Assembly: GCA_018894105.1 (NCBI GenBank)
Contig: CM032126.1
Coordinates: forward strand, 9,575,001 to 9,639,000
DNA: 64,000 bases
Origin: Jacaranda mimosifolia
Lineage: Eukaryota; Streptophyta; Magnoliopsida; Lamiales; Bignoniaceae
Reading direction: 5' to 3'
The notes beneath the pieces were generated by a model, which was given only the letters and a program-made list of their open reading frames with translations, searched no databases and was not told the DNA's origin. Shown one piece after another: positions 11,337 to 23,023 of the stretch (position 1 is its first letter; each line of letters opens with the position of its first letter). A program made the translations under genes and the position numbers.

Positions 11337-11890
11337 TGTATGGTTGCATTTCAGTAGAACAATTAATGTTTAGTTCTATCGAAATGCAACAAAACATGGC
11401 CAAAGTACTTTTATTGATTAACTTTATTAATGTTTAAATATTTAAAATTAAACAGAAGTATTCATATCCATTATAAATGATTTTTTTTTTATATTCTAAC
11501 ATAATATGTGAAAATCATTAAATATCAAAACATGAATTTCAAAATTATATATAATAAATTGGCTTATATTAAATTTTAAAATTGAAATTGACAACATAAA
11601 TTTAAAATATAAATTATTATTATTATTAGAGTAAAATATAAAAAAATGAGAAATTATTAATTAACAATTACAAAATAAGTGAAAACCCCCACTTCCACAT
11701 CTCTCGACTTTTGATTTTTGTCAGCCACCAACTGCCTAGGTGCACTCCCCTCTCTTAATTACATTTTGTGTTCCTGTCGACAAAGATGCCAGCGAGAAGC
11801 CTGCATACTATATCTTCCTCAATTACGACAATTCACCACAAGGCTTCCTCTGTCACGATAGAAGGCTTGTAGTAGCTCTAGAGCATTCAT
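11337..11890 (+). repeat. Dispersed repeat, copy A
   Basis: Starts with a small foldback (ATGTATGGTTGCATTTC ... GAAATGCAACAAAACAT), followed by GGCCAAAGTACTTTTATTG, an AT-rich stretch, then a GC-richer end with TGTGTTCCTGTCGACAAAGA. The same order of blocks is found at 26932-27550. Family unknown; no target duplication identified. Confidence 0.65.
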
Positions 11891-12400
11891 TTATTTTCTT
11901 ATATGTTTCTATAATTTTTAATATTTTTAATGCATCTATTTATTTTTACGATGAGTAGAAAAAAAAAAAGAAGAAAAATGAAAAAAGTAATAAACAATTG
12001 GAGAGAAAAATATAAGAGAAGAAAAGAAAATTAACTTTAATAATTATGAAGTTTAAAAAAATAGTGATGAAGACATTGTAGGAAAATAGAAACATACCAA
12101 AAACGACTAAGTGCTTTATATATATAATATATATTATCCCAATTATTTTTAGGAGGGTCGAATTGAGTTGGGTTGAGTAGGTTTATCGGGTTATTAGGTC
12201 ATCCACTTGTTGTTTTCAAATTAAGTGAATTAATTCGAAATCAACATAATCTTATTTTTTTCTTCAAGTCAATTTTGAATATGACTCAAACCCATAAACA
12301 TCAAACTCAAATTTAATTTTTTTTTTTTAAATAGGTCGATGATCAAATTGTTGGGTTAGGTTGAATCTCCCCACCCTTAAGCCTACACAGAACGCGAGCT
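11891..12400. other. AT-rich, no gene; RRP36 upstream region
   Basis: Includes A-rich tracts and, at about 12150-12380, a stretch with weak hAT-like ends. From about 12390 it grades into the presumed 5' leader of RRP36, with a possible leader intron beginning at GTAAACAAC near 12525. Confidence 0.35.
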
Positions 12401-13345
12401 TCAGGCCGTCAGTCCTTTAAGGTTCTCCAGATATCTAGATCCCAAACTTAAAGAAGCCACTGTTTTTTGTCTTGAGAGGAAGCCCGCACCCCCACCATTA
12501 GTCTTCAAAAGGATTTAGCATAGGTAAACAACTTTTGATTTTGTCGAATACCTAATCTCTATTGAGTGGTTTTAGTTGAAATAAGACAACCTTGATTGTA
12601 ATAAAAACCTTATCTGTGCAGTTTCAGTGTTAGGGTGAACATTACTGTTTTGTTCTCCCAAGAATTCAGATGAAGAGACCCAAGCCCACAACCGCAACTT
12701 CCAGTAAAATTAGATTTGATGACAACGATGACCATGAATTTTCCTCCGAAGAAGTGAGTACTCTGCCCTTAATACTTTTACGTTTTGAGATAGTTTAGTT
12801 CTATTGTTTGTATATCTGTGGTGTTGTTTCTGTTATGTTGATGTTAATATATTTTGTCTACAGGTTATTTCTTTTCCTTTTATTATTTGTGGTCAATATA
12901 CTTGGTTATTTGCTTGTTCAATGTACATGGTGAAAATCCTATAAGACATTGGATGTCTATTTTTCTGTGTGCTGACTTAAAATTTTACGTCCTTAGAAGG
13001 ATGAAATAGAGCATGAGCTTGCCGAGGTGACATTTGAGGAGCTGCAGAAAGCAAGGTCTGATGGATCCAACATGGTTTATAGGAAGCCCAATATAAAGAG
13101 AAAAAGCAATCGAGTGAATAAGAATAGGTTCTCTATTCTTAGTTCTTTTGCATATTGTGTTTCTGAGATTCTGCGGATTTCTTTTTATTATTCATTTTGG
13201 GATTTGTTTAGGCTAATGGAAATAAGTGCCAAGAAGCTCGTCAGCAGATTCAGGGAAGTCATTCAAGTTCCTAAAAGGGTGTGTTTTGTTGTCCTTTGTT
13301 TGATTTTTAAATAGTTTTGAAATTGTTATCATTTTCAACAGTCTT

Positions 13346-16300
13346 ATTAAAGGCGTGCGCCTGGCTCACCTGAGGCGACCAGGCGTAGCCTCTTTGCTCA
13401 GCTTGTGCTGGGTGAGGCGCTTGTAGCGATGCGCCCATGGGCGGGCGCCTTGCTGTGCCTCGCCTAGGCAGGGCGGCCCACCTTACTGTTAAGGTTCAAT
13501 TTATTAAAGAAAAAATTAGAAGGAAATTTTCCAAGAAACCCAATGTGCGAACAGTAATAAAAAAACTCCTTGGCCCACTCCCATACACGTTACCTGTTGC
13601 ACCCAGACACCCTCCGCTGGTGTGCCATCCCTCCTCGCTGGTTCGCCGCCACAGACCGCTGTGGGCAGTCGAATCCAGGTTTGGTTTTTTCCCTTTTTCC
13701 TTTTTTTTATTGTTTACTTTTCTATTTTCTATTTTTAGGTTTAGAAAAATGTTTTAAGTTCTTTGTTCTTATTTAACTTATTTTAAACTGATTTTTAATT
13801 TTTATGCCTTTTTGTTATTTTTTAATTATTATTTATGTTTATGTTTTCATTCTTTTTACTGTTTTCATTTGTACCATTACTGTTTTTAATTTTTTTTTTA
13901 TTATTTCAGATTTTTTTTGTTGTTCTTTGTTATTCTTTTTTTTAATTTTTATTTTTGCTGTTTTTTTCATTTATTTTGTTTTATTAATACATTACTCAAA
14001 AATCGAGTATATTATTTTACATATACAACTTTAAAATACGTCGTCTTCTAGTTTCGGACGAGCTTTGTCTAGAAAAGATCCCTGTTGGAAATATGTGAAG
14101 TTGGAGAATTCAAAAAGTAAAAATAATACTATATGTATTTTTTCTGATAAACAATATTTTGGGGGAATATGTAGGGCAAAACAACATATAGTTGGAGGTT
14201 TTCCTAATGTGAAACCATGTGAGAAAGTTCCAGATGATGTGAAAGAAGAGATTCAAACTTATATGGACACAAAGAAGAGAGCTAAAGAGTAAATAATTCC
14301 AGAAAAACAGGTTCAATTGAATATTTGAGAAGTATTGGTGAGGAAGGTGGTGGTGATGATGATGAAATAGAGAGTCGGGAAGTTTATCAATTGAAGAAAA
14401 AAGCAAAAACAAATGTGAAAGGGCCAATGAATATTTTTGTAAGTCATGGCCAACAATCGACTTCAAAAAACATGAAGAAACAAAAGGATGTGAATGAAGA
14501 GGCATTGAAGGTATTAAAAGGTCGAGCACATTCAACTATAGCAAGATGGATGTATGATGCTGGGATTGCTTTTAATGTGGTGAATTACGATAGTTTTTAG
14601 GAAATGATTGATGAGATTTTAAAGCATGGTCCTGATTTGAAAGCTCCTAGTTTTCATGAGGTGAGAGTTCCATTGCTGAAAAAAGAGGTTGATCAAGTGA
14701 AAAAAGTAATGGAAGACCACAAAGAAGAATAGAAAAAATATGGTTGCTTTATTCTGTTAGATGGGTGGAAGGACAAAAGGGAACGAACTTTGATTAATTT
14801 TCTCGTTAATTGTCCTAAGGGAAGCATGTTTGTGAAGTCGGTTGATGCTTTTGAGTATAGCAAGATAGGGGAAAAAATGTTTGAGCTGTTGAGCAATTTG
14901 GTGGAGGAAGTTGGACCAGAAAATGTTGTTCAAGTGGTTATAGATAATGCTACAAATATGAAGCTAGCGGGTAAGAGCTATTAGATACTTTATGTTTATC
15001 ATAATTCGTATCTTTGTATTTTGTTTTCTTTTTTCTCTTTTTATAATTTATTTTTATAATTTTTCTACATTTTCTTATCTTCGTAGGACAATTATTGATG
15101 GCAAAGTATCCGACTTTATATTGGATGCCATGTGCCGCACATTGTTTGGACTTGATGTTGGAGGATATATTTAAAGATTAGGACATTCGTCTAGTTTTTA
15201 CAAAGGCCATGCAAGTGAACAGCTATATATGTAGCCGCCTTGGTGTAGTAAACTTGATGAGAAAGTTCACTAATTTAGATTTGGTTAGGTCTGCGGTGAC
15301 CCGTTTTGCCATAACATTCCTCACGCTCTCAAGGTTTAATTTGGTAAAGAAAGGATTGAGAGCTATGCTTGTTTCAGATGCATGGAGCAGTAGCAAATGG
15401 GCAAAAGAGCAAAAAGGCATACAAGCATTTTGACGAGGAGCAACTAAAGCCCTTAAGATTGCTAGTCCTTTAGTAAAAGTTCTTCGGCTAGTTGATGGTG
15501 AAAAAAAACTTTCTATGGGTTACATCTACGAGGCTATGGACAGAGCAAAGGACGCTATTTGCAAAGAGTTTTGGTGGTGATGAGGAGAAATATAACCGAT
15601 ATTTTGATATCATTGATAAGAGGTAGGAAGATGAACTTCATCAACCTTTGCATGCAGCTGGCTACTACTTGAACCTAGAGTTCTTCTATTCAAATCCAAA
15701 TATTGATGGTGATAAGAAAATTATATCTGGGGTTCTATAAATGTCTTGAGAGATTGGTTACAGATACACGTACCCAATATGTAATTCATTAAGAATTATT
15801 GCTTTACAAGAATGAAGAAGGCCTTTTTGGATATAATATGGCAAAGAGACAGAGTACTATGAGATCACCAGGTAATACTATAAATTAGATTTTTGAATAT
15901 ATCTTAAAAATTAGAATGTTCATACATGTCAATGTTACTTTATAATTAAAGGAGGTATTGAGGTTTTTCAATTTTTGCAGTTGATTGGTGGAGGTCTTAT
16001 GGCAGTGAGACTCAATTTGCAGAGTTTAACTATTAAAATTCTTAGCTTTACTTGCAGTGCATCCAGGTGTGAGAGAAATTGGAGCTTCTTTGAGCATGTA
16101 AGTTTAGTCATATAGTATTCTATTTAGTTTAAATTGTAGAAAATAGAAATATTTTTTGGCATATATTTATTCATTAATGGTATACGAAATTGATAGGTCC
16201 ATAGCAAGAAGATAAATAGGTTGGCTCAAGCTAAAATGAATGACTTGGTGTTTGTGAAATACAATAGAGCATTGAGACGACCATATAGACTCTGTGATGA

Positions 16301-16905
16301 GATTGATCCTATATCTTTAGAGGATATTGACAACAGTAATGAATGGTTGGTGGGCAAAGATGATGGAATGAGTGAAACAAATGATGATGAGATGTTTGAT
16401 GATGGCCTAACATGGGGAGATGTTGCCAGAGCTTCTGGAGCTGAAGAGCCATCATATTTTACTAGAGAGAAGAGATCATTTACTTCAAAAGCTTCAAGTT
16501 GTGATGTTAGGAAAGAAAAAGTTAAGACAAAGATAGGCACTTCAAATACGTTTAGCACATGTTTATGCCTTATTGATGAAGCTGAAGATGATGAAGAAGA
16601 GTGTGAACCCATTCATGGTGGCCATGAAGATGATGAGTTTGCATTAGATCTTAGCGAGGATGAGGAAGACATATGATTATCTATTATTATTTGACTGTAG
16701 ATTAGTATTTTTATGCATTATGAATAAACTTTTGAAGTGTGAACTTATATTTTTTTTAACATTATTTATATGTCTATATATTTTTTGTCATCTAAAACAT
16801 GTTTTTTGAAATTTTTGTATATATATATTTTTATATATAATTTTTTAAATTGTCGGCTCGTTCGCCTTTTGGTCGTCTGCCTCTCACTTGCCTCTCACCT
16901 TTAAT
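13346..16905 (+). mobile_element. hAT element inserted in RRP36 intron 3
   Basis: The left end is ATTAAAGGCGTGCGCCTGG. The reverse complement of the right end is ATTAAAGGTGAGAGGCAAG, and both are followed by GGCG/GACC-rich subterminal sequence. The flanks (AACAGTCTT and AACTATGATT) give only a degenerate 8-10 bp duplication. It encloses the decayed transposase at 14065-16676, in the same orientation as RRP36. A GC-rich subterminal stretch lies at 13350-13480 and a very T-rich stretch at 13690-13980. Confidence 0.72.
14065..16676 (+). pseudogene. hAT transposase (BED finger, DUF659, hATC), decayed
   Basis: Starts with a BED zinc-finger-like block (SRKDPCWKYVKLE, CRAKQHIVGGF, NVKPC) in which the CxxC pair looks damaged (CIFSDK). 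Then comes a DUF659 region: IARWMYDAGIAFNVV, GPDLKAPSFHEVR, KYGCFILLDGWKDKRERTLI (14745-14800) and VVQVVIDNATNMKLAG. The central region is YPTLYWMPCAAHCLDLMLED (about 15100-15165, another frame), then LRAMLVSDAWSSSKWAKEQK. The C-terminal part is LAQAKMNDLVFVKYNRALRR and ISLEDIDNSNEWL (16220-16350), with a long acidic tail ending at 16676. Many stops (14600, 14732, 15172, 15432) and frameshifts mean no active enzyme. A small intron-like T-rich stretch at 14985-15087 fits a donor and acceptor. Confidence 0.88.
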
Positions 16906-17040
16906 AACTATGATTTTTAATTGTACTCTACATCACAATAGAAGCTTTTTGTGTATGAATTTTGTAGATTTAGGGTATCCGGTTATGCTATGTTGTTGGA
17001 AACTTAAAAGATGCTTGTACATATTTGTGTGAAGGAATTT
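16906..17040 (+). other. RRP36 intron 3 remnant
   Basis: Unique-looking sequence between the hAT element and the part of the intron shared with the inverted copy at 28539-29186. Confidence 0.4.
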
Positions 17041-17723
17041 TCCTTACAACTAGTGTGCTTATTGTATGACGCCTTGTCATTATCTTTGCATGAGTCTGTA
17101 TGAAATTAGACTTAGTGTCCTCCTGGTATTTCTACATGAATAGGCCTGGGCCATAGTTTTTAGATTTGATTGTTAGCTACCGATGTGTGTTTATGTTGCT
17201 TGAATTGAGCTAGGAGTGCCGGATTATCTTCTTAGTTACATGTTTTACAAGTTTCTCATGCATATTGGATTGTCATGTTTTGCTAACCAAGTTTATCTGT
17301 AGAATTTGAATTAGTAAAGTTTAAACATTCTTGTTTCCTCTTTTACATTAAACTTGTGCCTCCTTTTATTTCTATAGGTCTTCTGATTTGTGGAGATCCT
17401 CAAGTTATACCTTGATACTTTGTGATGCCCAAGTTTCTCTTTTGACTTAATTGCTGACTTACAAATATATAGTATCTATACATAAATTGGGCCTCAGTCT
17501 CTTACTTTGTGTAACATATTAGTTGGGTAAGAATTGCTTTTGATGGAGCAAATAATGGTCATGGTTGCTTTTGCCTTATGCCGCTTGCTTATTATATCTT
17601 TGTCTCATCAAGAGCAATGTAATTGAGCGTCTTCTCTCTAGTTTATGTTTGGTTAAATTCTCTATACTTTATCTTTAGGTGGTACGAGATCCTCGTTTTG
17701 AATCATTTTGACCTGCAAACCAA
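17041..17723 (+). repeat. Inverted duplication arm 1 (RRP36 intron 3 and exon 4)
   Basis: Matches the reverse complement of about 28517-29186 along its whole length at roughly 85-90 percent by eye. Both contain CTTCTGATTTGTGGAGATC, CTATACATAAATT, CAAGAGCAATGTA and GATCCTCGTTTTGAATCATT. The match ends within exon 4, at the CAAAC that precedes the copia LTR. Confidence 0.85.
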
Positions 17724-17728
17724 AAGCA

Positions 17729-17982
17729 TGTTAAATAAAGAATAAAGAAGGGGAGAGAAAAGTAAGAGATATTAGCATAGAATATTCTGTACACCAGTTA
17801 ATTATTGTTTGCAGTTAGTTAGTTTGTTACACCAGTTAGTTAGTCGGCTAATGCAGTCATTTCCTTGTATATATTTATGTGTACAACTTGCATTAATAAC
17901 ACTCACTTTACACACAAGTTCAGATTGCACATGCACACTACTGTCCTCCATTTTATTCCATGTCAAGTTCAACTTCCTAATA
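17729..17982 (+). repeat. Copia 5' LTR (element 1)
   Basis: Likely runs from TGTTAAATAAAG to CTTCCTAATA, immediately before the primer binding site. It contains repeated GTTAGTTAG motifs. The left border is inferred, because the 3' LTR is absent and cannot be compared. Confidence 0.55.
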
Positions 17983-17994
17983 TGGTATCGGAGG
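17983..17994 (+). promoter_or_regulatory. Copia primer binding site
   Basis: TGGTATCGGAGG, one or two changes from the TGGTATCAGAGC site complementary to initiator Met-tRNA used by plant copia elements. It fixes the LTR end. Confidence 0.75.
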
Positions 17995-18074
17995 TTCAAT
18001 CTCGCTTTCTTGCTGCTTCTATATAAATCCTTCTTTTTCCTCTCATTATCTTCACTCTGCTCCATCATCCGATC

Positions 18075-21000
18075 ATGGATCCTCATCAATCTTCCTATTC
18101 CTCTGCGTCCAATGGTCTATCCGCCATGGACAACACCTTGAGTCCTTACTACCTTCATCACTCTGATAACCCCGGGTTGCAGTTGGTCACACAGCAATTA
18201 ACCGGTGAAAATTACACTGCGTGGAGCTGTGCGATGTTAATCGCACTATCTGTAAAAAATAAACTAGGATTTGTGGATGGATCCATACAAAAACCTACCT
18301 CCGATGATCCAGTTGAGCTCTTGGCATGGTTGCCCAACAACAATGTCATCATCTCCTGGCTTCTAAACTCTATTTCTAAGGAGATTGCTGCCAGTATCAT
18401 CTACTCTGATTCTACGCATGCTATTTGGCTAGATCTGAAAGATCGATTTCAACAGACCACAAGTCCAAGGCTATGTCAGTTACACAGGGAATTGGTTACA
18501 CATTCTCAAGGTACAAATTCTATTAGCATCTACTTCACCAAGCTCAAAACTCTGTGGGAAGAGCTGAGTAATTATCGTCCTTTCTGCACTTGTAATCAAT
18601 GTTCATGTGGAGTTTTGAATGATTTGCTTGAACACTATCAGAGAGATTATGTAATCACTTTCTTAATGGGTTTGAATGATAGTTATGCTTAGATTCATAG
18701 TCAAATTTTATTGATGGATCCGCTACTTCAAATTAGCAAAGTTTTCTCTCTTGTATCTCAAGAAGAAATACAGAGATCTGTTGGAAATGCTAATCACAGT
18801 GATCCAACCAACAACATGACTTTTACAGTCAGAGCCGATGGCCAGAAAAATATGAACAATAGGTTTACCAACAACAGGTTTACTGGAAATCAGTCTCAAG
18901 GCAACTATCGAGGTCCTAAGAAAGATCGACCATATTGCAATCATTGCTCTTACTATGGACACACAATTGAAACTTGTTACAAGCTCCACGGCTATCCTCC
19001 GGGCTTTCAGTTCAAAAGCAAATCTCAACCGCATATCTCAAATTAATCTAATCGAGTTTCTACTTCAGCTCATGATGCTTTAAGTACAGTTAACCAGCTA
19101 TCTCATTCCCAAAGCACTGACTCCTCCAACAACTTCTTTCAAACCTTGAGCACCGACCAGTACAATCAACTTCTCAATTTGTTATCCACACATGTCAACA
19201 ACTCAACTCCATCTACCCAGCCATATGACCAAGAGCCTCCTACCAATTCCTACACTTCAGGTTTATGCTTGTCTATTTCCTCTCATCATATGTTCTCATC
19301 TAATATATAGATCCTTGACTCTGGAGCCTCTAGGCACATTTGCTCAAATTCTGCACTCTTTCATCAATTTATTCCTATCAATAATTCTTCTGTCATACTG
19401 CCAAACAACATTAGCATTCCAGTACACTATATGGGAAATATTCAACTCACCTCCGCCATTAATCTATATGATGTTCTATATTTTCCTGACATAAAATTAC
19501 AGATTATATCTGTCAGTTATCTCCTTCGTGATCCATCTCTTACCATTTTGTTCTCTTGTGACCAATTTGTGATCTAGGAAGCCAATACTTTGAGGATGAT
19601 TGACAAGGGTAATAAAGAAGTTGGCCTCTATGTTTTTGATGTAAAACCCCTTCGGTTCATCATTTATCTCATGTTAATAAAGTGTCTGCCAATACTTGGC
19701 ATAGTAGGTTGGGGCATCCCTCACATCAAAAGATTGTTGTCTTGAAGCCTTTATTAGCATATGATGTAAATGATCTCAATAAAACGTGCTCTATTTGCCC
19801 TTTAGCCAAGCAAAAACGGCTTCTTTTTATCTTTCATAATCACAAATCTCTCATTCCTTTCGATCTTATACACATGGATATTTGGGGACCATTTCATGTG
19901 TAGTCTCACAATGGCTATCGCTACCTCTTAACCATTGTAGATGATAATACTAGTTTCACTTGGACTTTTATGCTAAAAACCAAATCCAAAGTATCTAATG
20001 TCATTCCTCGATTCTTTGCTCTCATCCAGACACAATTCCATACCTTCAGCAAACAAGTCAGGAGTGACAATGCTAAGGAGCTTACACTCTTTGATTTCTA
20101 CAACAAACATGGTGTGATACACCAACTCGGTTGCCCTGAGACTTCTCAACAGAACTCCGTTGTTGAGCGAAAACATCAGCACTTGCTCAACGTTGCTCGT
20201 GCCCTATATTTTCAGTCTCATACCCCTATTAACTTCTGGAATGAATGTATCATGACTGCAACCTATTTGATCAATCAAACCCTATATCTCTTTCTCGAAA
20301 ACAAGTCTCCCTTTGAAATATTATACAAATCCAAGGTAGATTATTCTCACCTTAGAATTTTCGGCTGTCTTGCCTACGTATCTACCTTACAATCACATCG
20401 TATCAAATTCGAACCACGATCTCACCCCTGCATATTCCTTGGCTATCCCACTGCAACCAAAGGTTATAAATTCTATGACCTAATCTCTAGACATATCACT
20501 ATCTCTAGGAATGCAATTTTTCATAAGCATATCTTTCCATTTAAAGATATATCTCACTTTGAACTTGTTAATGATCCTTTCCCTCATATGGTCTTACCTC
20601 GCTCATTCCTAGACATTCCCTCTGCTACATTAACTAACCCAAATCATACGCCATCCCCTCATATGTCTTCATCAAATAATACTGCATCATCTCTGATATC
20701 TACTCGTGCTAAGGCTCCTATCAAAAAATCTACTCGTATTACTAGAACTCCTCCATATTTACAGGATTATCATTGTAATCTCCTTCACTCCAACCCTACT
20801 CAACCTAAGTGCACTTACCCATATCTCAGTTCTTATCATATGATCATTTTTCAACCTCACAAAGACATTTTCTTCTCAATATTTCATCCTATTTTGGGCC
20901 TCAAACTTATCACCAAGCTATCAAATCTCCTGAGTGGTGTGCAGCTATGCAGTCTGAACTTGATGCACTAGTTTCAAATCATACATGGACCATTGTTTCC

Positions 21001-21117
21001 CTCCCCCCTGGAAAACATGCTATTGGTTGCAGGTGGGTATACAAACTCAAGCTCAAAGCTGATGGTAGTGTTGATAGACACAAAGCTCGCTTGGTTGCTA
21101 AAGGTTACACACAACAA
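18075..21117 (+). pseudogene. Ty1/copia Gag-Pol (element 1), 3' truncated
   Basis: Gag opens with MDPHQSS at 18075. It has the usual LTGENYTAWSCAM and W-rich helical blocks, a stop at 18690, then the zinc knuckle CNHCSYYGHTIETC (18937-18978). Protease: ILDSGASRHIC (19312-19345). Pre-integrase: WHSRLGHPSH and the CxxC zinc pair (about 19693-19800). Integrase catalytic acids are in HMDIWGP (about 19870), RSDNAKE (about 20060) and NSVVERKHQ (about 20155). Reverse transcriptase starts near 20900 with [16 protein letters not shown] and [10 protein letters not shown] and breaks off at about 21117, so the RT active site, RNase H and 3' LTR are missing. Several stops interrupt it. RRP36 intron sequence resumes directly after the break. 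Confidence 0.92.
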
Positions 21118-21190
21118 CCTAGCATTGAAGATGTTTATGACATGAAGATAATTATTCTTTAAATCATAAACCTCATTTCTTTGCTTGCAG

Positions 21191-21437
21191 CGGAACTTAG
21201 GAAGCAAAATCTTATCGAGAAATACAAGGAACTCGAGGTATGTAGACCAGTAATTATCACAATGTTCTTGTTAATGCTTCTGTTACTACTGGCCATATTC
21301 GATGATGGTTTCTTTTTATGATTTATTAGGAAACTGGCAAACTTGAGGCTTTTATCGAGAAAAAGAGGAGGAAGAATGCTGCAAAGGACCACAGATACAT
21401 GCCATACCATCGCAATACCGAACACGGAAGCCAATAG
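21191..21437 (+). pseudogene. RRP36: RRP36, last two exons (copy 1)
   Basis: Exon 21191-21237 follows a clear acceptor (TTGCTTGCAG) and reads ELRKQNLIEKYKELE, ending at donor GTATGTAG. Exon 21330-21437 follows ATTTATTAG and reads ETGKLEAFIEKKRRKN, then AAKDHRYMPYHR, ending at TAG 21435-21437. This is the highly conserved basic C-terminus of RRP36. It has the same strand as the 5' exons and lies 3.5 kb downstream of exon 4, with only truncated copia sequence between, so about 90 central residues are missing. Whether a shortened transcript is still made cannot be told from sequence. Confidence 0.88.
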
Positions 21438-22357
21438 CTATACTGGTTTTCCTGCTCCTTGTCAATAGTGTCTTGTTCGCTCCTTTTGCTGCTATTACTG
21501 AGCAGACGTGCAATACTAGGTTTGGTCTATGGGAATCATGCTATATGTTGTATGGGGTGGGAGACGTGATGGTATGATATGTTCCATCTTGTCAGGTGAA
21601 GGTACTGAGTGCCTTAATGAAGCAAGGGCAAGATTTGTGGTTTTACTAGTTTTGTGCTCAACAGGAGCATTTAAATTGCCCCAAAGCCAAAGTCTTGTTC
21701 CAATTCTGTCCTAATTTTGTTAGTTGTTAGATTTTTGTATGAATTGGCCAAGGCATTAGAGCAGAGCACATTAAATTGAGCACTCATGTTACGATCTAAA
21801 TATTGCAGAACTGATTTTGCTTCATATTGTACTTTTTTTTCTTGGTGTTTTACGTTCATGCTAATGTGTTGATAATTTTATCCTAAGGGATCTATGCGTG
21901 TTGACCTAGACTCTTACTTTTGTAACCCCATATCTGATTTTGATATATATTCAATACACATATATATTAATATATAATTTCTATATTAATTTTTATATCT
22001 CCTTTTTAATATATAATTTTTGTACGTCTTTTTATAAATATTGTCCAATAGTTTCTTCTAATATTTGTCATTTGCATTCTCAAATTTATTTTTTTTAATA
22101 ATTATGGGTAAATACACACACATATAATCAGGTGTGTATATATATAAGTCTATTTGTAGATGCAATTTAATCGACATGTCTTGCTTAAACTAAAAATCCC
22201 AACCACATTTTATATTAAAAGTTATATAGACATACAATTTATTGCTTCAAACTAAAATAATATTTATCTTTTCTTTTCTCTACCTCTGTAAAATCATTCT
22301 CTTTGTGAATTAAATTATTTTTCTTAAATAATACAAATACTTTATATTATTTATATT
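21438..22357 (+). other. RRP36 3' flank, then AT-rich DNA
   Basis: The first 450 bp probably hold the 3' untranslated region; no ORF of interest. From 21900 on it is TA-rich with no recognisable element up to the solo LTR. Confidence 0.4.
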
Positions 22358-23023
22358 TGATGAGGGTTTGATTTCGATAACGGATATGAATCCGGGTATG
22401 AATCACGATCCGGTGTATTGATCTTCTGGATTGATTTGGGATTGGAATCCTGCAATCATAGTGAACGTTAGGCTAGCCGAGTGGCCCTCGGCTTAGGCCC
22501 TCCGACGCTCAAGTTAGTATATATTCGACCTTTTTAATCGAGCAGCGGAATGTATGAGCTTTTGAGTGTATGAGTGCATACCTGTGAGAGGCAAGGTTGA
22601 GGGGTTTTTATATTCTCCCCCTTGTAGGAAATGTCAGGGAAGCCCTTGGCTTACTCTAGGGACCTTCAGCTTCCTACCGGGGGTAATTGGTCAATTCCCA
22701 CGTTTGAATATTGCCAGCTGGATGTCCTTTTATGCTGTAGGACAAGATGGTACACTGTTGCAGCGTCTGCTGTGTTAGACAGTGAGGGGAGGGCATGCGC
22801 CATTAATGCGGAGGCGTGCCGCCAGTCAACGCATTTAATGCGGTGGCAGAGTACTGTGCGGGGCTCGACATGAGAATCGACGAGAATAGATGTCGATAAT
22901 GGTCGAGCGGATCCGAGGGCCATGGAGCGCCTTGTGGATTGGTCGAACAGGGTCGACCAATCACTTGGGCCCTGGGCTGTTGATTGGGTGTTGGGCCTCG
23001 CTGATTTGGGCCATCTTATATCA
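22358..23023 (-). mobile_element. Solo LTR of Tat-like gypsy family
   Basis: On the minus strand it starts TGATATAAGATGGCCC and ends CCCTCATCA, flanked by a perfect 5-bp duplication ATATT (22353-22357 and 23024-23028). It is the same family as the 5' LTR at 31823-32638: shared blocks include GCATTAAATGC, CATTAATGGCGCATGCC, CCTCTCACA-GGTATGC and the TTGAG...GAGGGC...GGCTAGC block, and the same terminal bases. A TATA box (ATATAAAAACC, about 22600-22610, minus strand) is present. No internal region remains, as expected after LTR-LTR recombination. Confidence 0.88.

Larger units (their letters stand above)
12670..17711 (+). pseudogene. RRP36: rRNA biogenesis protein RRP36, 5' exons (copy 1)
   Basis: RRP36 is a nucleolar factor needed for early pre-rRNA cleavage and 40S subunit assembly. 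Exons seen: 12670-12753 (starts MKRPKP, then TSSKIRFDD; donor GTGAGT); 12997-13127 (KDEIEHELAEVTFEELQKAR, then basic residues to NRVNKN); 13212-13278 (MEISAKKLVSRFREVIQVPK; donor GTGTGT); and 17679-17711 (VVRDPRFESF then TGA). Phases fit at each junction. The order and the VTFEELQKAR, SRFREVIQVPK and VVRDPRFES signatures match the plant RRP36 family. The third intron is swollen by a hAT element. The fourth exon hits a stop where the family has L-C/Y-x-x-LD, and a copia LTR begins within about 20 bp. The last two exons survive at 21191-21437, but the central exons between are absent here. Confidence 0.88.

Noticed and set aside
12150..12380. Possible hAT-like element with ends AGGAGGGTCGAATTGAG and CCTAACCCAAC
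   Set aside because: The two ends match only loosely and no 8-bp duplication was found.
13690..14034. Phe-rich 70-106 codon ORFs in the hAT element
   Set aside because: Produced by T-rich sequence; low complexity, no domain.
16226..16612. 128-codon minus-strand ORF with Ser-rich start
   Set aside because: Antisense shadow of the acidic hAT C-terminus.
18723..19034. 103-codon minus-strand ORF within copia gag
   Set aside because: Shadow of the gag frame, with no features of its own.
22445..22520. tRNA-like GGCTAGCCGAGTGGCCCTCGG stretch
   Set aside because: It lies inside the solo LTR, the same block is present in the gypsy LTR, and no cloverleaf could be drawn.
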